DNA of 59,292 nt from Krasilnikovozyma curviuscula (lineage: Eukaryota; Basidiomycota; Tremellomycetes; Cystofilobasidiales; Mrakiaceae). The DNA lies in NCBI GenBank assembly GCA_014825775.1, contig MVAQ01000128.1:1-59292 (forward strand). The letters run 5' to 3'. The notes under the pieces were generated by a model. That model worked only from the letters and a program-made list of their open reading frames with translations, was not told the DNA's origin and ran no database searches. Shown here piece after piece: positions 35,994 to 46,861 of the stretch (position 1 is its first letter; each line of letters opens with the position of its first letter). The translations under genes and the position numbers were made by a program.

Positions 35994-37515
35994 CTACCTA
36001 TCCTCTTCTATATCCTTCAGTATCTGGGCAACGACGAATTGTGGTTGGGCAGCATCATCAGCAGTCTTGGACCTCCGAGAGCACTCTTCCAACCACTTCA
36101 CTAACTTAGGCACTAGCTCTTCATTCGGTTTCTCAAGACATTTGCTGCGAAGAAAAGAAAATAGTGAGATCGATGGAACAATTTGATCACGATGAGTAAC
36201 ACAGCTTACAAGCCTCGTTCACCCAGGATCCTAACAATCTCTTCGCTGGTCAAACCATTGAGTGGGAGTTTATGCAGGAGAAGTTGATCGTCCTTTAATA
36301 TAAAGTCAAGGTGGTTTCGTAACTTCCTGAGAAGCAATGAGCGTGTTGGAGCAAGCAAGGTGGGAATATTCATTGTTCTGTGAAGACCAGAAAGCAAAAG
36401 GCGATCAGCATCATAGTACCAATACACTCGAACAAGAACAGAGGATGTGTACTCACCCACATAACGCTCTGAGGTTTTGAGAGTCCCAATCTGTGTACGG
36501 CGTCCCTTGGAGCGCCAACAGTTGCGTCTCTAGCAGATCTCTAGAGTCGATTCGTTCATCTTCTTCTTTCCTCTGGATTTTTCGTTGCTGAGAAGGAAGA
36601 AGACACGTTGATGGAAGTGTGTTCGGTGCCCAGACCGCAAGAACCAGGATGATCTCCTCTAACGTTGCAGCGAGAATCGCAAATGGCACGAGTCTGTGAC
36701 AGAAAGCGCATCAATTAGATAAGTTGGAACGAACACTGGATAAACTTGATCCAAGCTTACTTCACTACATCACTTTTCGACGTGATTCTCATTCTCTCCT
36801 CTCTCCAGTCTCTAGATGGTCCGCCTGATTTTATCCTGTTACTAACTTCAACAACAGCCTGTCGATTGTGGTAGATCAACTTCATTGCTTTCCCTACAAA
36901 AGAAAAGAAATCAAATACATCAGTTTCAAACCAAGCAAGAACGTGACTTTGTACTGACAATAAAATTTCAGTAACTCGACAAAATTATGTTTCCACCTTC
37001 CTAACGTGCCTGTTCCTTCAGGCGGCTGTGGTAGATCAGCAACAGCATGCGAAATAGCAACCGTGATCCCTTCTTTACTGCTAGCATGATGCCTGTGCTT
37101 CTTTTCAGTTGCTACTTCCTTCGACGAAGTTGCTTTTGGTGACGGCGGCGGAGGTGAAGACGAAGACGAATAGCTCCGCTGCTGTTGTATGGAGCTGAGG
37201 TTATGAAAAGTAGACTGGTAGATGCTGGAAGGGTATAGTAATCGTGACTTGGGTATAATGCTGGTGGTTTTGAAGCTGCTTGAAGGTGAGAGTGCTGAAG
37301 AACGAGGATGAGAGCTAAAGTTTCGACTGGAACCTATCAGATTTGAAACTATCGGTCGATAGAGAGTCTCTGAGCGTAGCGAGCCATGGCCTATCACCCT
37401 ATAGCCTAGACGTAAGCTCGAGGAGCTGGGAAAAAGAAATAGACAGACTTTAGAGCATTGCGATTTACGCTGGAAGAGAAACATTGAGCCCTCACCTTCT
37501 ACTGACTGAGTTCAT
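35994..37515 (-). CDS. LETM1-domain mitochondrial inner-membrane protein
   Basis: LETM1/Mdm38/Mrs7 proteins act in mitochondrial K+/H+ balance and ribosome anchoring. Exon 1 (37515 down) gives MNSVSR, joined to SSSSLRLGYRVIGHGSLRSE, an Arg/Ser-rich, acid-free presequence. After a Ser/Pro linker comes the start of the conserved core (GRWKHNFVELLKFYCRG), then KAMKLIYHNRQAVVEVS, the hallmark ITSKSDVVKLVPFAILAATL, and LPSTCLLPSQQRKIQRKEE. The second half carries TPTRSLLLRKLRNHLDFILK, NGLTSEEIVRILGERG and the final exon ending AQILKDIEEDR at 35994. The single TM span expected in the family would be ILAATLEEIILVLAVWA. It is shorter than yeast Mdm38 and lacks the long C-terminal coiled coil, so it may be a LETM1-like paralogue. 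Confidence 0.82.
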
Positions 37516-38016
37516 AGCCAGAATGGCTCTCTATATCAGCAAGTCCGGTTTGATGACCGCTCGAAGGTTCTTACTTGTAGCGAGATCGTGGTCGATTGCT
37601 GTCGATGCGACGAGCGAGCTGCCGAGGCTTTTCGTCCTTTGATGGCGCCGCATAACACACTCCAAGGCAAGTCTCGTTAATTTTAAGAAGTGTGCGACTC
37701 GATTCTTTTCCTAAGGAGGTTTCAATACTTGTCCATACTTGCTTTTCACCCTCGGCGAACGAAGCGTGGGTCACCGCCAGGGGAAACACACACCAGCTCG
37801 ATACCGGTTGCTCATCGCTCTCACGAGGGTACAGATTACACAACCGTAATTCGAGTTCAAAGAGTTACATTTTCATAGCCGTCTATAAGAAACAACCATA
37901 GCTGTTGCTTCGTTTGAGCTGCGATACTAGCGTTGGAGTCATTTAAGAATAACAAAACAACCAGGAAGCGATTGCGAAGCACACACGTTGGTTGCTATCA
38001 ACATATACATGATTCC
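37516..38016. other. Interval between LETM1 and SDR-1 genes
   Basis: It contains the promoter of the LETM1 gene and the 3' UTR of SDR-1. The SDR-1 3' UTR (about 37950-38016) is conserved in the fragment at 32600-32660. A 90-codon open frame at 37571-37843 has no family resemblance and I reject it. Confidence 0.5.
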
Positions 38017-39431
38017 CTAGAATGGGAAGGTAATGACGTTAGGATCTTTGCCAAGCAAGCCCACGAAGGTGCCGTTATCAGCGACTGTAGCTCCGTTGAT
38101 CTTCTCGATGAGAGCCAAGGCGCTCTCAGCTGGAGTGAAATCTGGAACGATGGTCGGCTAGGGGTGTCACCATTAGATTCAGCAGAACAAACAATGGGGT
38201 GTCCTTTATCAGATATTGATGACAGCTACAGCGAAAGAACCATGACCAAATAGCTCACGTCGTTGAAAGCGGCAGCACCAGCATTTCCCATATCCGTTTT
38301 AACCCAGCCAGGCCCCCATGCGATACACTTGAATCCTTCAGCCTTCAGTTCGTAAGAGAGGATGGTGTTGACGGCGGTGTTGGCGCACTGTAGCGAAGAA
38401 ACACAGTCCTTAACTTCTGCAATGGTCATTCACGATTGAAAGGACTGACCTTGCTCAAGTTGTAAGCACCAGCAGACGGGAATACATTTTGAGGACTGGT
38501 AAGCATTCTGTAGAAATGTGGGAACAAAAGCACCAAAAGTGTCAGAAGTACCCTCCTACCAAGAGTGACTCGGTCCACAGCGCACCCTTGTGATCCTAAT
38601 CCAGAGGAGAAATTTATGATAATCTTTTCCTTTCCAGCCCTCAAGTAGGGAAGTAGAACGAGAGTAGCGTAGAGTGGGCCCATAACGTTGACGTTCATAA
38701 CGGTTTTTACCGCTGAGATGCTCTCCTTGATCAAGGCTGTTGGACCGTTGCTGATTCCAGCATTACTGTGAACGTTTAAATCAATAAGTTATCAGATTTG
38801 TTCAAAAAGTAAACTCAATAAAGGGTGGAAGAGTTGGCGAAGGATTGAACGGACTTGATCAGAACATCCAGGGTACCTCCAGTGATGGAAGCGAGTTCTT
38901 TAGCTCCATTCTGAGCCGTCGGTAATACACGCCATTAAGTTTCCAGAACCTAAGTCAGAACGTGGTGGGATATGTAGAGTAACAGGACTGCTTTACCTCA
39001 ATACTACCCTCGTCGCCCAGGTCAAAACCTACGATCTTGACGTTGGCTCTGTCGAGTTTCTCCAAGGCACTGACGGACTTGACGTCTCTTACGAGAGCAA
39101 GTACTAAAGTGTTTGGTTCTTTGTGGGAGATTTGGTTCACCAGCTCGAAACCAAGACCCCTGGCAGCCTGCGATACGAAATAACAAGCGATCAACAGATG
39201 TGAGAGATAATTGCGAAAGGTTTGTCACTCAAGTGGCATAGCCGGAGAGTGTGAAAAAGGGTAATCAAGAAGGTCAAGTATGATTCTTACCCCAGTGACT
39301 GGGGTTGGTTACGTTGGACATGAGCGAAGAAGCAAAGAGAAAGAAAACGAACGATAAGTTTTGTACCCGCCAAAAGGGAATGTTAGATAAAGCAGCAGCT
39401 CACCAGCAACAGATCTAGTAAAGGTAGTCAT
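38017..39431 (-). CDS. Short-chain dehydrogenase/reductase 1 (SDR-1)
   Basis: This is a classical NAD(P)-dependent oxidoreductase. The first exon is 28 nt (39404-39431, MTTFTRSVA); an 8-nt microexon (39291-39298) and the next exon (from 39167) then give VTGAARGLGFELV, the TGxxxGxG cofactor motif. Further along are NAG-type SNAGISNGPTALIKE, MNVNVMGPLYATLVLLPYLR, IINFSSGLGS (catalytic Ser), AGAYNLSK (catalytic Tyr and Lys), and GPGWVKTDMG. The C-terminus is NGTFVGLLGKD and FPF with the stop at 38017. A typical length near 250 residues is expected. The substrate is unknown. It is unrelated to SDR-2 beyond superfamily. A fragment of its 3' end lies at 32495-32675. Confidence 0.9.
39291..39298 (-). 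other. Inferred 8-nt microexon in SDR-1
   Basis: On the minus strand TCACTGGG lies between CCCCAG and GTAAGAATC. Joined to the first exon's last base it makes Val-Thr-Gly, followed by AARGLG, the SDR cofactor loop. Introns are 105 nt (39299-39403) and 123 nt (39168-39290). Confidence 0.82.
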
Positions 39432-39894
39432 AGATTTTGAAATTGCTTTGAATTGAGAGTCGGGTTGGCGTTGATTGAATTGACTGAATTTGTTTACATT
39501 TGCGCCTTTATGTGCCAACGGGGTGGAGGGTTCAACGGCCTTATTCAGCAGCGGCCTCCAAGATTTCAAGGGTGGACAGCCCGATAATACAGCCCGGAAC
39601 TCACTTTACGTAAGGTATTTCTCACACTATTATGGATATTCAATGATAAGCGGCGTCGGAAAGTCGAAAAGCAGAATGGCCGACGGGAAAGCTGGCGGTT
39701 GAAACCATTTGACGTTTGCGAGCTGTTCTGATCGTCATCACAGGCACCTCAGAAAAACCGTTGAGTTCTTGCCGAATAGATTAGAAGAAGTGAACTGGAT
39801 ATCATGATCTCAGCAATATGGAGTCGTTTTTACTTTGGTTCTCGAACGACCTGCGTACAACCCGGACCTAAGCCCGTACGATGTCGCTACTTTC
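39432..39894. other. Interval between SDR-1 and aldose 1-epimerase
   Basis: No gene is recognised. It should hold the SDR-1 promoter and the 3' UTR of the epimerase gene. Confidence 0.45.
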
Positions 39895-41623
39895 CTAGGA
39901 TTCCTCAACGACCTCTAGCAAAACGTAGTTGTTGTAAACGTCACCTTTCTTTAACACGGTATTCCAGCCACAGAGAGGATTGTTGTTGAGTCCCTCATGG
40001 ACGAACATTGCGTAGGGCTGATGGAACTCCAGAGCACAGGAGCCTACAACCAACATGTAGTCAGTCAACCAGCTGGCTCTGAGACTAGGAATCGAATGGT
40101 GTCCACTCACTATGTTTCTCATACCCTTCGCCCTTTCCAACCCTTCCAGATCCACCATGAACAATCTTTCTTGGGTTTCCATCAACGTTGATGCCAGGAG
40201 CAGTGTAGCACTGAACTCCGGCTTGATTGGTATAAAATCTCAAGGCGAGGTTCTTGGCTGGCGAAGAGAGGACGGTCGCGACAGGTGATGTTGGGTTCAC
40301 AGCGGGAACAAATACCTGAGAAGAGGCAAGAAGGGCTTCAGGGAATGTTGGCGGAATGGATGAATCCCTGTTACGCGAGTACTAAGATGTCAGTGAGACT
40401 TCGATGCGCATAAGGGAAACACATACGCAATCCCAGCATCAAAGAGATAGAAATCATCAATTCCTCCACTTGGAGCATCGTAAGGGTACAGTTCCCCAAT
40501 TGGTCTGTTCAATTTGCGGTCGTGCGTCGAATTGGGCTCTGTTGGTAGGAGTGAACCAGTCGGAAGAGCTGTCGTCTTGTCGAGATCCAACGTATTGGAA
40601 GTCTTTAACATAAAACAAGTCATTGGAACAATCTAATCTTCAAGCTTGAGGGGGGTAGCTCACTGGAATAAAGAGGTTGTGTGACAAGATTGGAGCGCTT
40701 CTCGCACCGGCCGCAACACCAGAAGCCTCCAAGTTGAAAGCCCAGTGCTAGAAGGAAAATAATTAGCTAGATTCAAAAGGGAAAGGGAGCTGGGAAGAAC
40801 CTACTTGAGTCAAGTTACAAACAGTTTCTTTCACGACATTGTCTACGAGCTTGGCTCTATAGATGACGGCAATCTTGCTGTGCCCTTCAGGGAGATAGAA
40901 AACAACCTCAGATAGCATTGTGCCATGGTAGCCATCTGATTCTGATGGGACCAGAAGAGAAAAAATGGCGCTGCAACGAAAACTCGAATCAGTTGAGAGC
41001 TGCCGATCGGGCTGAAAGTCAAGCTCACCTTTGCTTTTTTGAAGCAGGGGCAGCAGAATCTATCGTAGATAATTCTGCCTGAGTGAAGAGCTATGGAGAG
41101 AGGACAGTTCTCAGATCATGTACGCTTTTCCTCAGCAACATGCACCTCAAGCGCACCTTAGCTTCGGGAGAGGGGATGAACGTCCAGTCATTCGTATCCC
41201 ATCCATTTGGACCACCATGAAGACTGACTCCCTATAGAGATGGGAAACCAGGAGAAGAATAAGTGGTCAGGGACGTTTCCTCGGTAAAACCTTGGAAGAG
41301 GAGTCTAACCTTTCCAGCGAACTCCTTTGGCTCTACATAGTCCCCTTCAGGGCTCAATCGATGCTTGCCAGTCTTTTAAAAGAAGACAAAGGGCTCAGGA
41401 AGCAGTTGAAACGAAAGAAGAGAAACAGGAGGCTCACAGGCAGTCTGTTAACTGTTCTTCCCACGATGCAGTTCTGGAAACTCCTGTCTTTGGGAGTGAA
41501 GTACTCTGGACCTGTGATGAGATCGTTTGAGTTCTTGTAGATGAGTTTGGTGATTGTGAGACCAGAAAGTTGGATGGTGATCGACAGCGTCGAAGAAGAA
41601 AGGGTGATTGATTCAGTGGACAT
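39895..41623 (-). CDS. Aldose 1-epimerase (galactose mutarotase family)
   Basis: This enzyme interconverts alpha and beta anomers of hexoses such as galactose and glucose in the cytosol. The ATG at 41623 opens MSTESITLSSSTLSI. Conserved blocks are GPEYFTPKDRSFQNCIVGR with NRL, then across an intron TGKHRLSPEGDYVEPKEFAG, GVSLHGGPNGWDTNDW (the family LHGG-GW signature with an active-site His), HWAFNLEASG (second His region, family H-x-Y/W-x-N-L), GIDDFYLFDAG (the D-D-x-Y block), and the C-terminal LRFYTNQAGVQCYTAPGINV. The end is KGDVYNNYVLLEVVEES at 39895. The N-terminal residues are somewhat unlike yeast Gal10-type mutarotase, so it may belong to the YihR/YeaD-like side of the family. Confidence 0.88.
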
Positions 41624-41937
41624 TTTTGAGTCGAGGTGAAAAAGTTGGGGTTGGTTGATATCTGCTTTCTCTGTTCAAAAATGAGGTTGGAATGAAGTCA
41701 AAGGAAATAAGTAATGAGCGTCAGGATGGGAAGTGCTGTGTGAAATGCCCTGCTGCCCAGAATTTCCCCATCAGGCTGACCGGCCGATCGCAATTGTTTT
41801 CTTTCGCCATCTCACGGTGCTTACTACCATAAAATCCCCAAACTATGTAGCCAAAGAAAAGTTATACAGTACATTAAACTCTGAAGTTGAGCAAGTCTAA
41901 AGCGACATTCCTGCACCCATTTTGACAGCCGCGATAT
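41624..41937. other. Interval between epimerase and hydrolase C
   Basis: Nothing recognisable as a gene in these 314 bases. It is likely epimerase promoter plus hydrolase C 3' UTR. Confidence 0.4.
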
Positions 41938-43293
41938 TTACGACCTGAACAACCTCTCCACAGCCCAATCCAAAGCAGGTTGTACGGCCCCTTTCCACCA
42001 CTCTCCACCAAACCTGCCCGATTCTGTGTGCATATCAAAAGCGTGCGAAGCACCAACGGCCTCACTGAGCTCAGTGTCGACCCCGAGCTCCTTCAGGCGC
42101 TTGTGCAGGTCGTATGCTTCCTTAGGAGGCACCACGGGGTCCATAGTAGGTACTATGAACCACGTTGGTGGGTAGGATGAGGTTGCATTGGGGAGAACGC
42201 TCCATTCGGCGAGGACATCGTTGGACGCGGGGAAGTTGAAAGCGTCGAAGAGATGTGGTGGTCCGACCAGAGTCTGTTACAAAGCAAGTACTCACATCAG
42301 CAAAGAATTCAATACAAGGGGTCCATCTCTCTCTTCGTTACCTTGAAAAGATAAGTTTTGCGGGGATTCTCAGGTGTTGTCCTGTCAAAGGTGAGACTGA
42401 AAATCAAGAGAGTGTGACCTCCGTCAGCCGGTAGCTCATCAACATCACATTATCACATTATACTGACTTATCAGGAAACCCGCTGATGACTGGTTCATCC
42501 AAGAATGCCTTCATCGCCTCCCATTCGCCTTCAGCCGTGCACACCTTCTCCAACTCAGCGCGCTGGTTTCCAGCGAGCCCCTCGGGGAGAGCCGGCCAGT
42601 GGCTGAACCCATAGAATGAGAGCAAGAGGTTGGGCATGGGGATAGAAGGGTCTCGTTGGGCCATCAAACCCTGCATGGCAAAAAGGCAGGCGCGTGAGAG
42701 GGAACGGCTTGCCGACAGGGAGCAAAGCACGTACGAGAGACAATGTTGCCATAGATCCGGCTGAATGGCCCATTACTGCAGTCTTCTTGGTGTTCAACGA
42801 GTGCTCCATCATCTCAGGCAGCTGCTCGTGCGTGAACTTCCAAGCGTCAATCACGTCTTCCATAATGGTCGGGAAAGTAACTTGAGGAGCCAGACGATAG
42901 TCGATGGTGATGACGACAAGACCCTTGTCATTCATGTAGTTCGTCTGGGATTTTGATACGTCTTTGCTCTCCCCACCGACGAATCCACCGCCATGGATCG
43001 TAAACATGAGCGGGAAGCCGCCCGCAGGAGGAGGCGTTGAGGGAACATGGACGTCGAGGTAGATCTTGCAGTTGTCAGAAGCCGTCTTGTAGTGAATTCG
43101 TCTCGCTGGGTTGATGAATGTCGAGGTATAAGGATCTGTGGGAGCGATAGTGTAACCCATTGGGTTTGACTCAACGCTGTTTCCGGGAAGGAGGAGAGAA
43201 CTTCAAGTGTAAGTATTCTGGTTACAGCGCCATATTGCCTAGAAATCGAATAAGTGAGGAACTGACGTCTTGATACCTGATTCTTCTCCCATC
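41938..43293 (-). CDS. Alpha/beta hydrolase C (HSL-type esterase/lipase)
   Basis: This is a close paralogue of hydrolase B. The inferred first exon (ATG at 43293) gives MGEESGIKT; the next opens VESNPMGYTIAPTDPYTSTF. The oxyanion motif is intact (HGGGFVGGE), the nucleophile elbow is GHSAGS, the acid region is PTMDPVVPP and the catalytic His is in SHAFDMHTESG. It ends DWAVERLFRS at 41938. About five exons are read. All catalytic features are present, so activity on an ester is expected. It lies within the all-minus metabolic block between the epimerase and SDR-2. The tract 42787-42914 is nearly identical to hydrolase B, 35 kb away, while the rest is diverged. Confidence 0.88.
42787..42914 (-). 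repeat. Near-identical tract shared with hydrolase B (7807-7934)
   Basis: This is the partner of the tract at 7807-7934: two mismatches in 128 bases counted by eye. The sharply better match than in the flanks suggests gene conversion between paralogues about 35 kb apart. Confidence 0.85.
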
Positions 43294-43729
43294 TTGTTCA
43301 GCCTGTGGAGATCTGAAATCGTGGTGGTTAGACGAAAATGACAAAGAAACGGAAATGTCCTCCTTCACTTTCTCCTTTCTTTAAAACGCCGAGCGTAGCT
43401 CGCCAGGTGATCAGATTCCTCACGTATCAGAAAATAGATATTTAAAACCCCATCTGGCTTTGAAACAGGGTAGAAACGTACTGCAGAGCTGTTCAGTTTC
43501 TGTCCCAATTCTCATTTATGCAGATGGGCGAGACGAAGATCAGCGTGACTGCGTGCGCGAAGCGATAATCTGCGCTTCGGAAAACAGGAGCTCTCTCGCT
43601 TTGTAAGGAAGACCAGACCTAAGCCCAACAGGATCTGATAAGCTTTATTCTCTATTGTTCCCTATCTAAAACTGCGGGCACCTCGACCCCGTGGCTTCAC
43701 CAATTATCGGTACCTGTAGTCGCGGTGCA
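43294..43729. other. Interval between hydrolase C and SDR-2
   Basis: Hydrolase C promoter and SDR-2 3' UTR are expected here. No gene or distinct motif is recognised. Confidence 0.4.
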
Positions 43730-45021
43730 TCAGCCCCTTCCCACAAATGGCATGTTAGACGCCCTGTGCAATGAAACAGAGAAAACAAAGTCAATATGTC
43801 ACCCAATGGGTTTTCAATTGAAAGGAAAGACGCTACTTACATGACGGTTACATTCAAGATGTTGGCACCGTTGGGCTGGCTGGCCATGAAGACGATGGTA
43901 TTTCCCACTTCATCAACAGACATGTTTGGCTCCACCATTCGATCACCGTTTGGTTGGAGCTGTGAAAAGTCGACGCAATGGGAGGAGGAAGGTGAGATAT
44001 CAGCAACGGCCGCCGGAGCGCCAGCGGAAGACGACAGGTGTGTACACACCTTAGCACCAATTCTTGTGCTCAATGCTGAACAAGACAGAGAAGGACAAAT
44101 GTCAGTTAGGTAAGGATCACGTACGAGCGTGAGACGATCGTACCAGTTGAAGCATTGCCAACATCAACCTGTCCGCACGAGATGTTAAATTCTCTGCCGT
44201 CCAGCGCCAAGCTCTTCGTCAATCCAGTAATAGCGTGCTTGCTAAGAGTATAAGGTGCGGAATTAGGTCTTGGGGCGTAAGCACTAATGGATCCATCTGA
44301 AGTCACCGCCAATAGAAACCAACAATTAGCAAAGCATTACACAAACAGCTGAGAACGAGGTGGTTGACTGACTGTTGATGATTTTACCACCTTGAGGATT
44401 CTGAGATTTCATCTGTTTGAAAGCAGCTTGGCTCATCATAAATGAGGCACGGATGTTGGCACTGATGATTTGATCGAAAAGCTCCAGAGAGTGCTCTTCA
44501 ATGGGGACATCAGGGCCTCCCATACCAGCATTCTTGAGATTAAACGACCATGTTCAACATGAAGGTAGAATCAAAGTTTGGAGTTTGCTTCGCGTTAGTA
44601 GCCGAAAGCAAGTCGGGCGATCGGAGAAACGGGGTTCAGACTCACGTTGAACACCAAATCGACTCTTCCAAACTTCTCCTTAGCAAATGAGAACAGAGCT
44701 TCGACTCCCTCAGGGGTGTTGATGTCTGAGACGACTGGAAATCCACCACCACCGAACTCTGTCGAGCACAACGCAGCAGTCTCTGCTGTCTCTGCTTTAC
44801 GACGACCAGAGACGACGACGGTCCACCCAGCTTTGGAGAGAGCAATGGCTGATGCTCGTCCAATACCTGTAGCATAGCAACAAAAATAGACATATGAAAA
44901 AATCGGGACGAGGCGACAAAATGTTAGCAGGAGGGAATGGCTACGCCAGAGGTGGAGAATGAAAGCTCAGAGGATTCGCACCTGAGCTGGACCCAGTCAC
45001 GATGGCAACACGAGGTGTCAT
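43730..45021 (-). CDS. Short-chain dehydrogenase/reductase 2 (SDR-2)
   Basis: This classical SDR starts at the ATG at 45021 with [20 protein letters not shown]; the cofactor motif TGSSSGIG is joined across an intron whose acceptor follows [20 protein letters not shown] marks the second strand; [15 protein letters not shown] and [12 protein letters not shown] follow, then [20 protein letters not shown], the catalytic Tyr-Lys in [20 protein letters not shown], and [13 protein letters not shown]. The C-terminal part is [27 protein letters not shown], and a last exon ending FVGRG at 43730. The DxGN-type Gln-Val-Asp-Val-Gly after the active site is typical of SDRs with an unknown alcohol or keto substrate. 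An adjacent decayed copy indicates a tandem duplication. Confidence 0.9.
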
Positions 45022-45747
45022 GATAGCTGATGTGTAGGTAGTGATAGTTAGGCAGCGATAAGGGAGGGCGATGTGGTTGAGGGAGAGGCAAAGAAAGCAC
45101 CAGGGAGCAAGCGACTGGTCGTGTTCCGGTCGTCGGTGCGGTGGTCCGCACAAGTCTATTTTTTCAGCTTTCAGCGAGCTATTCATGCACATTTTTCGAA
45201 GTGCACAAATTCTCATAATGTAGAGCTGATTAGTTTGGAAGCAGTGATGTTTTTCCCCGCTCTGTGGAAACATCCCTCTTCTCCAACAATCTTTTCCTAT
45301 TGGCGCCCTGTGATCATACATCTGGTCCTGTATATGAAGTAGCTCATTCGTGCAGCAGTAACAGCGGGAAATGGTAATAACCCGACCAAGAATCTCACGA
45401 AAATGTATCACATTTTGAAGCTGCAATGACAATGCGCCAGTGGACACTTCTGCTGAGATGTTAGACTTCTCTGAGCAAAACACACGATCTCTGCTGCAAG
45501 GGCCTGTTACTGAAATAAGTAGCAATTTAATGAGGAACCATACAAAGTGAGCTTTGCTCCTGGACAATATTCACAACGGTGATAGGCAGCGAGAGCTTCA
45601 GCTGCTGAACTCTGCGACTGCAAAGCCAGATCCTCTAATCTCTTCCCATAAGCGGCGTGTGGGTTGCCCTTTTAAACCCTCCAATAAGAATGGTTCCTCA
45701 GATGCAGGTAGCATAATAAGCTTTCAGGAACAAACAGCGATACTTAC
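45022..45747. other. Interval between SDR-2 and its pseudogene
   Basis: The SDR-2 promoter lies here. A 208-codon minus-strand frame (44941-45567) overlaps the SDR-2 start and runs into this interval; it has no family resemblance and is rejected. Nothing else is recognised. Confidence 0.45.
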
Positions 45748-46428
45748 GTAACAACGATATTCAAGATGTCTGCGCAGTGAGGCCAGTTCGCCATACAGGC
45801 AATAGCGTTGCCTACTTGCTCGACTGACATGCTGGGCTCAAGCTCCCTGGTTCTCTTTGATTAAAGCTGTTGATATTGATAAGTGGGCAGAAGGAATGTC
45901 GGCTTGGATCATCTTGAATGGTGCCCTGATACTGACGCTAACGATTTGATCGAAGTTCTCCAAGAAGTGCTCGTTGAGGGGGATCTCTGGACCGCCCATG
46001 CCTGCATCCTAGGAAAGTTAGCTTTGCGAGTAGCCGTTATTTGATCTCAAAAAGGGAATGTAAGATGTCGAAAACACTACTGTCGTTGAAGACAAGGTCG
46101 ACCCTCCCAAACGTGTCCTCGGTCAACTTAAACAGCGCTTCGACACCTTCAGGCGTGTGATATCCGGCACGACGGCCTATCCCCACCACCGAACTCTGTC
46201 GAGCACAAAGTATCTGTCTCTTCTGTTTCTGCGTTACGACGGCCCGAAACGATGACTGTCTAGCTTGCTTCGGAGAAGGCGATGGCTGATGTCCGACCAA
46301 TGCCTGGCGGCAACAGGAGAGGAAGGCAGGTTTTGTATATGGAGATTGCCGTTAATAATAGGACTGAGAGGTGAAGAGAGTTTCTTGCCTGCACTGGCTC
46401 CTGCGACAATGAAAACTCGAGAAGTCAT
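45748..46428 (-). pseudogene. Decayed tandem copy of SDR-2
   Basis: The copy starts like SDR-2 (MTSRVFIVAGASAG, 46428) but is broken in several ways. A stop codon follows the cofactor helix (SAIAFSEAS then stop, near 46261), and another lies close to the GGGG segment. The [20 protein letters not shown] block is intact, then frames shift. After IRAPFKMIQAD the sequence jumps to a stop and then to the C-terminal EPSMSVEQVGNAIACMANWP and ADILNIVV, so the region with the catalytic Ser-Tyr-Lys is deleted. It cannot encode an active enzyme. Some short stretches remain identical to SDR-2. Confidence 0.85.
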
Positions 46429-46861
46429 ATTGGTTTGAGAGTGAGTTGAGACGAGAAGAGAGAGATGAAAGTCGTGGGTTGTTAAAGAAAAGGATTAGGG
46501 AAAAGTCAGAGAAGCGAGTGAGTTTGATACTGGTGCTTAAAGCGCCTGAGTTACCTCGATGCGACTGAGTTACGGCGCATGAGTGTGTGGCTGCTCGGTA
46601 CGCTATCCACCTTGTTACCTAATTCAACTGTTGCTCTGTCATTCGGGAATCTCTCCACAATAATAGGTATTCATATAACAGAGATTGTACCGGTCGAAGG
46701 GACCTCAGTGACACATCTGCCCTTTTACAGACACGCGTAGATTTCTCCTCTCTGGTTCGCGGCAGATCCCCTCCTCAATTGCCGTCAATCTGCATGGCAT
46801 CCTGGTTGGAAATGAAGTCATTCACACCTGTAGCAATGATGAAAAAAAAAGGCAACATTAG
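46429..46861. other. Interval between the SDR pseudogene and the RSC gene
   Basis: No gene is recognised. It lies downstream of the RSC-type gene (-) and should contain its 3' UTR. Confidence 0.45.

Noticed and set aside
37571..37843. A 90-codon minus-strand open frame
   Set aside because: No family resemblance, lies in the LETM1 promoter interval, and is the length expected by chance in such DNA.
44941..45567. A 208-codon minus-strand open frame upstream of SDR-2
   Set aside because: Cys-rich, low-order composition with no domain, and it runs in the wrong frame through the start exon of SDR-2.
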